From NCBI GenBank assembly GCA_002497295.1, contig DANO01000027.1:4438-56211 (forward strand): a stretch of 51,774 bases of DNA, given 5' to 3'. This document shows positions 8,107-16,419 of the stretch, piece by piece (the first letter of the stretch is position 1; each line of letters opens with the position of its first letter). A program made the position numbers and the translations under genes. Origin of the DNA: Euryarchaeota archaeon UBA171 (GTDB lineage Archaea; Thermoplasmatota; Poseidoniia; Poseidoniales; Thalassarchaeaceae). The notes beneath the pieces were generated by a model. That model did not search any database. It was not told where the DNA came from and worked only from the letters and a program-made list of their open reading frames with translations.

Positions 8107-10825
8107 TTTCAGATTCAAGCAGCCTTGCGTACAATGGAGGCAAAAGAAGAAGACTTGAGATCAGAGCAAGTGTAATCGCGACTACAAACGCCTGCCCAAA
8201 GAGTTGAAGGGGGACCAAAGAAGACAGATTCAACACTGAAAATCCACCTGCTGTTGTCAGTGCTGCAGCACACATCGCACGACCTGTTGTGGCAATGGAC
8301 CTCGAGGTCCAAACTGATGGCCCTGCTGAAGGATCATGCATGGCCTCTTCTTCAAGACGAGTAGCAATGTGAACGGCGTAGTCCACCCCGAGTCCAAGCG
8401 TAAGCGCGCCAATCGTCACTGTCTGCGAATTTAATTGGAATCCCGTGAATCCCATTATGCCGAAAACCCACGCAACCACAGCCATCAAGGGCAGCCAAGT
8501 GACAAACCCCCTCTTCACCCCTTTCAACACGCTTCCAGTCCTTCCAGTTTGAATGACAAATAGCATGATTAGGATAACCCCTGCAACAATCGTCGTTGAA
8601 AGAGTCGCAGCTTCAGCCACATCAGAAGTAATCTGAGCTAAGATTAGCGATCTACCGCTGACTCTCAAGGTGAACTCGCTATCCCCCACTTCATTTGACA
8701 ATGAGGATGACAGTTGAGATTCAAATTCTGAGGTTGCTGACCAGTCCAGAGTTGATGCCTGGAAGGATATTACAGTTTGATCCCCAGAATTCGATAGGAT
8801 TCCTCTACTCAATTCACGTCCTTCATCTGTTTGGAGCAACCAATACTCAAGGTCCCCCCATGAGCTATCTGCCCCTGATTCGATACCACTCATGTGGGAA
8901 TCAAGCACGGAATTCGAGAATCTCCCGGATTCCAGAGTGGACCAAAGGTCCGTCGTGACCTGCGTGACCCGGTTGTCCCCTTGCAGTACTCCAATCGCGG
9001 ATTCAGCCATAATCCGTCCCTGCTCGCTGATTATAGGGCCATCCAATACGACGTACAATGGAGAAGGACTACTCTGGAATACGTCGGATATCAACAGGAA
9101 ATCCGCAACAACGGGAACCGAATCGTCAAAATTGTCCCTTGTATCGAAACCAACTTCCAGTTGTTGCACGCCATACAATGCCGGCATCGATAGTATAACG
9201 GCGATCGCAACCACTGTGGCCGGCATCTTCGTCAAATCGCCCACCCAACGCGTCATTCGATTTTCTTCCATCTTTACAGTTCGCTCTATTGGAAGATCCT
9301 TCGGAGGAATTAATGATATCAATGCGGGCAATGCAGTCACGCTGAACAAGTAGATGTAGAATAGACCGATCGCAATCACCGTGCCAAAAATAACCAGAAA
9401 CGATTGACTCGAAAGACGGAAAGAAAGAAACCCTACCATGTCGGTAAAAATCGCTATCAAGAGTGCGATTGAAGTGTACTTAGTGCCACGAAGTACAGCA
9501 GCCTTTCGAAGATCTTTCTGCAGATCCCCTACAGACGAAACATGCTCTTCAGATTCAGATGCCAAGCGGTATTCCTCCCTTATTCTCTTAACCACATGAA
9601 GACCATAATCCACGCCTATCGCCAGGAGTAAGACAGGTATCGAGTTCATAGCACCGTTGAACGTCATAGGAACCCCCATCAGTGTCAGAACTCCTGCTGT
9701 GCCATATGTGGCTCCAATTCCGAATACAGTAAGACCGAGCACATATCCCGTATCTCGCTTACTTCTGAATGAGAACCACAAAATCGTTCCCAGAATCAGC
9801 AATGAAGCCGAATTCAGAATCCCAAGCTCCCTACCTAGGTTTTCATTTTGTCCTAGCAAAAGTTGAGAGTAAGAAAATACTGTAGAAGAACCATCTCCCG
9901 TCTCTTCTATCTTCAATTGGAGGGCATCAGCCCAATCATCCACATCTTCCTGAATATCTCCAAGAGTCGCTCCCCCATGCCTCTCTGACTCTGTTGTTAT
10001 CACGAAGCTGATGAGTACCGGCCCAGTTGCTTCAATCAACTCTTCATGATCTGCAGCCGGGACAGTACCCTTGAGAGCGGCGCTATAGTCTACATACTGC
10101 ATCCCAGACAGAATACCCAGTTTAACAAGCGCCAAGTCTCTAGAAACGTTGAATGACTCATCATCCGATTGAATCGCACTTATCCTCTGGGAAAATGTAA
10201 CGATCGATTCAGTTATGTTTTCTCCACTGGCAAGACGATCTAACCAAAGATTAGGATTCGATGGAACCCACGACCTAAGGATAGAAGAATCGATTTCAAT
10301 AGGAGATGGAATTGAGAACATTGCAGACTCAAGATTGTCCAGAGCAATTTCACGTTCCTCACCATCGCTCGCCGCCCCCACCTCAATGAGAGCATTCTCG
10401 ATTGGCTCAGACCAAACTCGCGCTGTGAGCGGATCGCTGTATAGCTCCCAACCTATTGCAATACTAGCAGGGCCGCTATTGGCTCTAGTGCCGAATAAGG
10501 GGTATTCGTATTCTGAGAGATTTTGATCTTCTAGAAGAATTGCTTCCATTTCCGCAAGATGCATCCAATTTTCCACATCTGAAAGTCCCCCAGAATCAAT
10601 CCTGGCTATTATTCTTACAAAGTCCAAACTTGCTTGATATTCTCCTTCGACTTCATCAAGTAGCCTTACAGTATCGTTGTCCGGGAAAAAGGCATCTTCA
10701 GAATTGTCAAATTCAAGGAACATGGCCATTGAGCTTAGAGCAAGCGTGCACACCAAGCCGATTGCCAATACCGCACGAGGTCTATCGACGCAGATTGAAG
10801 TCATTCTGTCAAATGGATTTCTCAC
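8060..10825 (-). CDS. RND-superfamily MMPL-type transporter, last gene of photolyase operon
   Basis: A second MMPL/RND transporter of about 921 residues, with the same two-fold plan and the motifs LAIGVDYGLHVVKRIREEY and LGLGVDYAVHIATRLEEE. A longer frame opens at 10921, but it would run 95 bases into the upstream gene. A GTG at 10825, two bases after the upstream TGA, or the ATG at 10804 is more likely. The first helix (AVLAIGLVCTLALSSMAMF) starts about 19 residues after the GTG. It is the third gene of a tightly packed minus-strand set with the SRPBCC/SDR fusion and the photolyase. It converges with and overlaps the other MMPL gene. The substrate is not evident; the two transporters differ too much in the exterior domains to look like a recent duplicate. 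Confidence 0.87.
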   Translation of the reverse strand: MRNPFDRMTSICVDRPRAVLAIGLVCTLALSSMAMFLEFDNSEDAFFPDNDTVRLLDEVEGEYQASLDFVRIIARIDSGGLSDVENWMHLAEMEAILLEDQNLSEYEYPLFGTRANSGPASIAIGWELYSDPLTARVWSEPIENALIEVGAASDGEEREIALDNLESAMFSIPSPIEIDSSILRSWVPSNPNLWLDRLASGENITESIVTFSQRISAIQSDDESFNVSRDLALVKLGILSGMQYVDYSAALKGTVPAADHEELIEATGPVLISFVITTESERHGGATLGDIQEDVDDWADALQLKIEETGDGSSTVFSYSQLLLGQNENLGRELGILNSASLLILGTILWFSFRSKRDTGYVLGLTVFGIGATYGTAGVLTLMGVPMTFNGAMNSIPVLLLAIGVDYGLHVVKRIREEYRLASESEEHVSSVGDLQKDLRKAAVLRGTKYTSIALLIAIFTDMVGFLSFRLSSQSFLVIFGTVIAIGLFYIYLFSVTALPALISLIPPKDLPIERTVKMEENRMTRWVGDLTKMPATVVAIAVILSMPALYGVQQLEVGFDTRDNFDDSVPVVADFLLISDVFQSSPSPLYVVLDGPIISEQGRIMAESAIGVLQGDNRVTQVTTDLWSTLESGRFSNSVLDSHMSGIESGADSSWGDLEYWLLQTDEGRELSRGILSNSGDQTVISFQASTLDWSATSEFESQLSSSLSNEVGDSEFTLRVSGRSLILAQITSDVAEAATLSTTIVAGVILIMLFVIQTGRTGSVLKGVKRGFVTWLPLMAVVAWVFGIMGFTGFQLNSQTVTIGALTLGLGVDYAVHIATRLEEEAMHDPSAGPSVWTSRSIATTGRAMCAAALTTAGGFSVLNLSSLVPLQLFGQAFVVAITLALISSLLLLPPLYARLLESEIRHDEQALPPSETAA

Positions 10826-10826
10826 T

Positions 10827-12218
10827 TCATGTCCACATCCCAAGGGTATCGCGCAATGCACTTTCGAGATCACTGTGCGTGAACTCGTACCCTTGTTCCT
10901 CGAGCCTCGATGGGATAACATGTTGCCCTTCTGTTAGGAGATTCTTGCCCATTTCACCGAATAGAATCTTCACCACGAAAGAAGGAAGCGGAGCGATTGC
11001 AAGCCTCTTGAGGACCCTGCCAAGCGTTTTCGCAAACTCTCTCTGACTCACAGGGTTCGGCGAAGTCAGATTGTATGCTCCAGATGCTGAAGAATCCATC
11101 AGAAGCTCGTGCATGGAGTATATCTGGTCATCCATTGATATCCAAGGCATCCATTGTTTTCCTGATGCAATAGGTCCCCCAGCATTCATTTTGAATGGGA
11201 GAAGCATTTTTCCAAGCGCCCCCCCAATTCCTGAGAGTACGATTCCAGTCCGTAGCCAGACAGTACGTATCCCAGACTCTGCTGCTGGACGTGCAGATTC
11301 TTCCCAGGCCGAACATACTTCCGCAAGATAGCCCGTACCAGGTTCTGATTTTTCCGTCAATCCCTGCTCTTCAGAGTGCCCATAAAACCCAACGGCACTG
11401 GCAACCATGAAAACTTCAGGAGGATGCTTGAGATTTGCCAGAGTTTCTGCAAGAAGCGAGGTACTCTCTGTCCTTGAAGTCATGATCTTATTTTTCCTTT
11501 TAGCTGACCACCTACGATCGCCGATTCCCTCGCCACCAAGATGGATAACAGCATCAAAACCCTCAATCATACTGCTGTCTATCACTCCCTTTTCGGGGTC
11601 CCATTCAATCTCATGGTCATCCTTCACATTTCTTCTGACAAGGCGATAGACGTCATGACCGCCAGTATCAAGAAAGGCCACTAGCTGGGTACCAATAAGC
11701 CCACTAGAACCCGCGATCAGGATTTTCTTTCTTGCATCTGACCTAAATTTCTGATGCCTATCCATGTCTCTCTGAAGCCTTATCTCCCTAGCCTTGAACA
11801 TTCTATCAATTCTTTGAGTGACAAGCCGGCCACCTAGAACACGGTCAACAATTTCTCCGAGGAACCCAAAAGGGACTTTGTAATCGACTTGATCTGTCAC
11901 CGTTGTAACTCCATCTTTTTCTTCAAACAGATGCTCATGATCCCATTTCCAGAATGGGCCTTTGAGCATGGTCTCCCCAAACGCATGAGGTGGATCATAT
12001 ATGGTGTGCTTAGCGTGCCAAGTCATTTTTACCGGACCCATTACGAACTTCATGATACGCTCAGATCCAACTGCAGGTATTTCTGGGTCAGCTTTCTTCT
12101 CCAGAACTAATTCCCACGGAGGTGTTAGCCGGTGGAATGCCCCACGCCTCTCATGCCACTCAAATACCGTTTCTATGGGGGCTTCAGTTGTCGTCTGATG
12201 AGTGTATGATGTCATCAT
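10827..12218 (-). CDS. SRPBCC domain fused to TIGR01777-type SDR (YfcH-like) oxidoreductase
   Basis: A two-domain protein of 463 residues. Residues 1-150 form a START/cyclase-like SRPBCC domain, a helix-grip fold for a hydrophobic ligand (TTTEAPIETVFEWHERRGAF at the start, VTDQVDYKVPFGFLG near its end). From about residue 168 comes a Rossmann-fold epimerase/SDR of the TIGR01777 family: ILIAGSSGLIGTQL for dinucleotide binding, EWDPEKGVID, FDAVIHLGGEGIGDRRWSA, SAVGFYG, and WMPWISMDD near the C-terminal part. No substrate is established for this family that I can state. Its start overlaps the end of the photolyase gene by four bases. Photolyase and TIGR01777 genes together also occur in bacterial light-responsive clusters (recalled, not checked). 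Confidence 0.85.
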   Translation of the reverse strand: MMTSYTHQTTTEAPIETVFEWHERRGAFHRLTPPWELVLEKKADPEIPAVGSERIMKFVMGPVKMTWHAKHTIYDPPHAFGETMLKGPFWKWDHEHLFEEKDGVTTVTDQVDYKVPFGFLGEIVDRVLGGRLVTQRIDRMFKAREIRLQRDMDRHQKFRSDARKKILIAGSSGLIGTQLVAFLDTGGHDVYRLVRRNVKDDHEIEWDPEKGVIDSSMIEGFDAVIHLGGEGIGDRRWSAKRKNKIMTSRTESTSLLAETLANLKHPPEVFMVASAVGFYGHSEEQGLTEKSEPGTGYLAEVCSAWEESARPAAESGIRTVWLRTGIVLSGIGGALGKMLLPFKMNAGGPIASGKQWMPWISMDDQIYSMHELLMDSSASGAYNLTSPNPVSQREFAKTLGRVLKRLAIAPLPSFVVKILFGEMGKNLLTEGQHVIPSRLEEQGYEFTHSDLESALRDTLGMWT

Positions 12219-13765
12219 CTACCACTCCGTGGAGTCGTACCAACAGACCATTGTTCCAGATACCCGTCAAGCTTTAGTTTTCTTTTCGTATTGGAGGAAG
12301 ACATGTATCTCACGCTGCCAAATACTGGTCTCTTAGGGCCCCACGGTCTGTCATGCCTCCCCATAACCCAGAAGATTCCGGTGTAACTATTCGGATCTCT
12401 TCCATCAAGAGCCCACCTATCATTCAGTTTTATCATCCATTCAGCGGCCTCTACAGGAGAAGACGCCCATTCTAGTATTCTCTTCCCCCACAGCATACGA
12501 AGATAGTTGTGTATCAAACCCTCTTCCTTGAGTTGCCTCTGAGCGGCATTCCACACTTCATCCTCGGTTTCAGCAGCCTCAATCTGTTCGAATGTATACG
12601 TCTCTGCCCTATCCTCTGCATGATCATGCAGTGTGTTCTTAGCCCAATCCGGAATCGATTTGATCGAGTGATGGTCATCTCGGTGGAATGCGAAATTATA
12701 GCCCAGTTCTCTCCAGGTAATTAGCTGATCAACGAATGCCTCTGAACTGGCAGTTAAGCCCCACCAACCCGCTCTCGAACCTCTTCCAGTAGAGCCTTCA
12801 TCCAAATCAGCGGGAGTCCACCCTTCACGTTCAAGAATCGCATGAAGTATCTCGTATGGAGATATGTGGCCAAAGTGAATCCAGGGTGAGAGGCCACTCG
12901 CTGCTCCATCATCTGTATCGTTTCGGCCGACGTCATATCTGCCTAATCGATTGATTAGGAAAGAGTCAAGCCTTCTCCGAGCCTCCGACGGTCCACCTAT
13001 TTTGGTGGGTATCGATTGAACTTCATGATCTATGTCAAGGGGAGCTAGAGCCTTCCTTCCAATAGATCGACCTTGTGCAACCCTCCACATCCATTCTAGA
13101 GGGGTATGTTCGAAATTGACTTCTTCTAGGATCTCTGATAATTTAGACGAATCCACAGTTAAATCCGTTTCTACGCCTTCGAGTGGCATGGCCTTTGGAG
13201 ACGATTCAAAGGCTCTGAGAAGATTTTTCTGCATATACCTGCGGAAAGAATGCGCCGTTGCAAACTCCTTTTCCGACATTTGCATTGGTAAAATTCCGGT
13301 TGAATCAACAGCCTCCAACCTCACCGAGGTTGTTTCTGCAGCTCTTCTCATCACCCAAAGAGGCAGATAGGTCGGATAATCGTCTATTACCATCGCCGCG
13401 GAGCGTTTAGAGATTCTACGCAGCAGCCCATCCCCTGGATCTTTGTGATTTTCCACCCATGGCATGTAACTCACAGGCAAATCTCTGAAGACTGATATGT
13501 TCTCCACTAGTCCTTGAACCATAAAAGTCACAACTCTTTCAGAAGTCCAGCGATGTCGGACAGAAACCCCCTCTACAATGAGAAGGGGCTTGTTTATGCT
13601 GAGCGAAATCTCCACAGCACGTTCCAACGCCGCATTGTATCTGTATCTCCTAGTTGCAGTCATCCAGTAGACTACAAAATCTCCAGACATGTCAACTGGG
13701 AGATTTTTCAGGACCCTAATCCTGGGCTCTAACCGCGAATCTTCCGATTTGAGCAAGCCTGACAT
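12215..13765 (-). CDS. Class II deoxyribodipyrimidine (CPD) photolyase
   Basis: FAD enzyme that uses blue/near-UV light to split cyclobutane pyrimidine dimers in DNA. It has 516 residues. The N-terminal antenna-type domain (DFVVYWMTATRRYRYNAALE) and the C-terminal FAD domain are both present. Class II hallmarks are GLIHNYLRMLWGKRILEW and ALDGRDPNSYTGIFWVMG followed by DRPWGPKRPVFGSVRYM. Class I enzymes have different sequences at these places. It is the first gene of the minus-strand set photolyase - SRPBCC/SDR - MMPL. It diverges from ribA, whose pathway leads to the FAD that the photolyase needs; that link is an inference. A TTA stop-proximal overlap of four bases joins it to the next gene. 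Confidence 0.93.
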   Translation of the reverse strand: MSGLLKSEDSRLEPRIRVLKNLPVDMSGDFVVYWMTATRRYRYNAALERAVEISLSINKPLLIVEGVSVRHRWTSERVVTFMVQGLVENISVFRDLPVSYMPWVENHKDPGDGLLRRISKRSAAMVIDDYPTYLPLWVMRRAAETTSVRLEAVDSTGILPMQMSEKEFATAHSFRRYMQKNLLRAFESSPKAMPLEGVETDLTVDSSKLSEILEEVNFEHTPLEWMWRVAQGRSIGRKALAPLDIDHEVQSIPTKIGGPSEARRRLDSFLINRLGRYDVGRNDTDDGAASGLSPWIHFGHISPYEILHAILEREGWTPADLDEGSTGRGSRAGWWGLTASSEAFVDQLITWRELGYNFAFHRDDHHSIKSIPDWAKNTLHDHAEDRAETYTFEQIEAAETEDEVWNAAQRQLKEEGLIHNYLRMLWGKRILEWASSPVEAAEWMIKLNDRWALDGRDPNSYTGIFWVMGRHDRPWGPKRPVFGSVRYMSSSNTKRKLKLDGYLEQWSVGTTPRSGR

Positions 13766-13849
13766 GCATACCCATTAATAGTTTTCAGATATGAACGACT
13801 GTTCTCAAAAAATGAAAATATCAAACAGTATTTCATAACATGTCATCAT
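13766..13849. promoter_or_regulatory. A/T-rich divergent promoter region between photolyase and ribA
   Basis: These 84 bases are markedly richer in A and T than the flanking genes. They hold candidate TATA-like stretches (ATTAATAGTTTT near 13774-13785, AAAATATC near 13815-13822). Neither gene has a convincing Shine-Dalgarno site. Exact promoter elements cannot be fixed by eye. Confidence 0.35.
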
Positions 13850-14491
13850 GTGTCAAACTCTGAAATGACTATTCAAATTGATTCTCCAGAACGTACTATA
13901 GCGTCGGATGCAGAACTTCCCACCGAGCATGGGAACTTCAGAATAAGGGTGTTCGAAAGCCCTGATGGAAAGGAACACGCCACACTCTACACAGGCGATC
14001 TCTCGGACACTGATAATCCTCCTCTTGTTAGAATCCATTCAGAGTGCCTGACTGGCGATGCTTTCGGCTCTCTCAAATGTGATTGCGGACCACAACTCGA
14101 AGCTTCGATGCAACGAATACAAGAAGAGGGCAAAGGAGCAATAGTATACCTCCGTCAAGAAGGCCGAGGGATAGGGTTGTATTCCAAAATACAGGCTTAT
14201 GCATTGCAAGACCAAGGTCATGATACATTGGATGCCAATCTCTTGTTGGGACTCCCTGCTGATGGTAGATCCTATGATGTGGCAGCAGAAATGCTCAAAG
14301 ATATAGGTTTGACAAAAGTGCGACTGATGACCAACAATCCGTTGAAAATCAAGGGTTTGGAAGAGCACGGCATCGAGGTCCAGGAGAGACTACAACACCA
14401 GAGCGGTATCGGCCCCCAAAATATCCAATATCTCGCAACGAAAAGACGTCGAATGGGACATCTTTTGAACGTAGATCTGAATATCGAATGA
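13850..14491 (+). CDS. ribA: GTP cyclohydrolase II
   Basis: First committed enzyme of riboflavin synthesis in bacteria: GTP to 2,5-diamino-6-ribosylamino-pyrimidinone phosphate, formate and pyrophosphate. It is a stand-alone RibA of 213 residues, without the RibB domain. Zinc ligands are in CLTGDAFGSLKCDCGPQL (C-x10-C-x-C). The motif LRQEGRGIGLYSKI and the GTP-contacting region near MTNNPLKIKGLEEHGI are intact. The start is a GTG at 13850; ATG 13865 is possible. Many archaea use the ArfA route instead, so this bacterial-type enzyme points to transfer or to a lineage habit. The next gene, a peroxiredoxin, starts 35 bases after the stop. Confidence 0.93.
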   Translation: MSNSEMTIQIDSPERTIASDAELPTEHGNFRIRVFESPDGKEHATLYTGDLSDTDNPPLVRIHSECLTGDAFGSLKCDCGPQLEASMQRIQEEGKGAIVYLRQEGRGIGLYSKIQAYALQDQGHDTLDANLLLGLPADGRSYDVAAEMLKDIGLTKVRLMTNNPLKIKGLEEHGIEVQERLQHQSGIGPQNIQYLATKRRRMGHLLNVDLNIE

Positions 14492-14511
14492 ACAATTAAT
14501 ATCACATGTGC

Positions 14512-14517
14512 GGAGGT
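14512..14517 (+). promoter_or_regulatory. Ribosome-binding site that fixes the peroxiredoxin start
   Basis: A perfect GGAGGT lies nine bases before the ATG at 14527. This favours that ATG over the in-frame ATG at 14506, which lies upstream of the site. Confidence 0.7.
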
Positions 14518-14526
14518 AGTGATTTT

Positions 14527-14988
14527 ATGTCGTCTTTGATTGGTACCAATGCTCCTGACTTTTCTCTGGACTCAAGCGAGGGAAAGAAATTCGACTCCTC
14601 GAAAATGAAAGGCCACTGGTATGTTCTATTCTTCTATGCAAAAGATGGTAGCCCAACATGCAAGAGAGGCTGTCTGAGCTTCAAGGAACAGTACCATCTA
14701 TTTCGCTCGCTGGAACCTCCTGTTGAGATTGTAGGTGTAAGTCAGGACACGGCAGAAGACCACAAGCAGTTTAAGCAAGAACTTGAACTCCCATTCACAC
14801 TTCTTTCTGATGAGGATAGGACAGTAGCCGATGCATTTGGTGTACCTGTTCACCTCGGAAGATTCCCTGCAAAGTCGTCCTTCGTCATTGATCCAGAGGG
14901 AGTCATAAGACATGTTTACGATTGGCAATTTAGGCCACGTCATCATGTCGCTAAGATTCTGGACGCACTTTCTACGATTACGGAGTGA
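14527..14988 (+). CDS. Peroxiredoxin, BCP/PrxQ type
   Basis: Thiol peroxidase that reduces H2O2 and organic peroxides, using thioredoxin-like donors. From the ATG chosen by the GGAGGT site it has 153 residues, typical for the family. The thioredoxin fold starts APDFSLDSSEGKKFDSSKM. The active site reads DGSPTCKRGC: the first Cys is peroxidatic, and the second, four residues on, is in the place of the PrxQ resolving Cys. VIDPEGVIRHVYD lies near the end. The TGA overlaps a GTG and sits inside the GGAGTGA ribosome-binding site of the next gene, a TrmB-family regulator, so the two are probably translated together. Confidence 0.92.
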   Translation: MSSLIGTNAPDFSLDSSEGKKFDSSKMKGHWYVLFFYAKDGSPTCKRGCLSFKEQYHLFRSLEPPVEIVGVSQDTAEDHKQFKQELELPFTLLSDEDRTVADAFGVPVHLGRFPAKSSFVIDPEGVIRHVYDWQFRPRHHVAKILDALSTITE

Positions 14989-14993
14989 ATAAT

Positions 14994-16358
14994 ATGCAAT
15001 GGAACCAGGTTCTATCAGATGCAGGACTCTCGGGTAGGGAAGTAAATGCAGTCATGGTCCTCTCGACCAAGTCAAGCCTAAAGGCTAGCGAACTAGCAAA
15101 AGAACTTGGCACGACCCGTTTGGACGCCTATAATTCTCTAGAACGTCTGCAGTCCATCGGCCTAGTCAAAACAATCGCAGATAGGCCCATGAGATTTTCT
15201 TGTCCACCAATTCACGATGCTGTTTCTCATCTGATCAGCATACGAAGTGAGCAATTACAGAAGATAGAGTCTGGTTACGAGACTCTCAAATCCTCATCAT
15301 CTATCCAAGACCAGCCTCATGATGATGAAAAAACAGATTTAACGAATCCAAAATTTGCAGTTCTAAAAGAGAGAACGCACATCATGAATAGAATAGACAA
15401 GATGGCTTCAGAGGCGAGTCAGGCACTAACATTGGTTCTCGGGAAATTCGGCATTCTTCATTTGTGCAGGGGTACGGCCCTTGGGAGTGTGAACGATGCT
15501 GCAGAGAGGGGTATAGAGGTCAGAGTACTTGCCCAACTGGACAGGAGAACCATACGCTTCTTCTCGCAGTTACATGATACTGTGAAAATCAGACACACCA
15601 AGGATCTAGAGGCACAAGGTGCCATAATGGATTCCAGTGAAACCATTCAGTATCTGAATATGGAAGAAAACCCTGTCGGAAGGGGTAAAAATGATGCTGC
15701 CTTGATAGTCGAGTCAGAGCCATTTGGGATATCTCAGAGGAATCTTGTGGATTCTATTTGGGATGATGCGATACCATTTGCTGCGGCTTCAAAGAGATTC
15801 ACCGAAGATCGGATCGTCGACCCTCTTAAGGTGACTTTGGAGGGAGGCTCTTTTCTAGATCGTTTCAGAGAGGTTTTGGAGATAGAAGAAGACCTCCCAG
15901 AAGAAGACACGCCCTTCAATCCAGCTGCATTCCTGGCATCAAGTGGAGAGGTAAACAAGGCAAGAAGAAAGCTTTCAACAGGCGGAGTTGAAGAGATGTC
16001 TTCATTCGGCATAAATCTGGCTGATATATTGAGGCAAGTTGGTACAAGAATCGGGGAAGAACTAGCCTTTTCTTTGAGAACAATCGACGGAGATATCGAA
16101 TTCTTGAATGAAATGATGGACTGGTGGGAGCATGCCGGTTTGGGTGAGTTGTCTTACGGTATAGATCCTGAATTCCACATAAAAGCCATGCTTGTGGAAG
16201 AGTCAGAGTCTCCCGGTTCACTCCCGCTCCATGCCTTGGACGGGGGCATCATCGAAGGAGCGCTGATCGCGAGATACCAAGGAACAAATGGGGTAGATGT
16301 AAGGAGAGACGAAGATCCCGATGGCTCACTTATCTACACCCTCGAGATGCTCGAATGA
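14994..16358 (+). CDS. TrmB-family transcriptional regulator with extra C-terminal domain
   Basis: DNA-binding regulator of about 454 residues. Residues 1-75 form a winged helix-turn-helix (LSTKSSLKASELAKELGTTR and DAYNSLERLQSIGLVK), typical of TrmB. The next part, to about residue 240, matches the TrmB C-terminal regulatory domain (LTLVLGKFGILHLC, AAERGIEVRVLAQLDRR). The last 150 residues (from about FGINLADILRQVGTRIGEEL) form a separate domain resembling ligand-binding V4R-type modules, but that is uncertain. The ATG at 14994 follows GGAGTGA by five bases. A GTG at 14985 overlaps the peroxiredoxin stop and is the alternative. Coupling to a peroxiredoxin suggests a redox or stress regulator rather than a sugar-responsive one. 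Confidence 0.82.
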   Translation: MQWNQVLSDAGLSGREVNAVMVLSTKSSLKASELAKELGTTRLDAYNSLERLQSIGLVKTIADRPMRFSCPPIHDAVSHLISIRSEQLQKIESGYETLKSSSSIQDQPHDDEKTDLTNPKFAVLKERTHIMNRIDKMASEASQALTLVLGKFGILHLCRGTALGSVNDAAERGIEVRVLAQLDRRTIRFFSQLHDTVKIRHTKDLEAQGAIMDSSETIQYLNMEENPVGRGKNDAALIVESEPFGISQRNLVDSIWDDAIPFAAASKRFTEDRIVDPLKVTLEGGSFLDRFREVLEIEEDLPEEDTPFNPAAFLASSGEVNKARRKLSTGGVEEMSSFGINLADILRQVGTRIGEELAFSLRTIDGDIEFLNEMMDWWEHAGLGELSYGIDPEFHIKAMLVEESESPGSLPLHALDGGIIEGALIARYQGTNGVDVRRDEDPDGSLIYTLEMLE

Positions 16359-16419
16359 ACAAAATCAGGTTTGCGACTAAGAACGGTCAATTATAGCATC
16401 CAACCCTCTGGTCAGCCAC

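Noticed and set aside
10826..10921. Longer N-terminus for the second MMPL transporter
   Set aside because: It would lie wholly inside the upstream gene, and the added residues are polar with no family match; GTG 10825 fits coupling.
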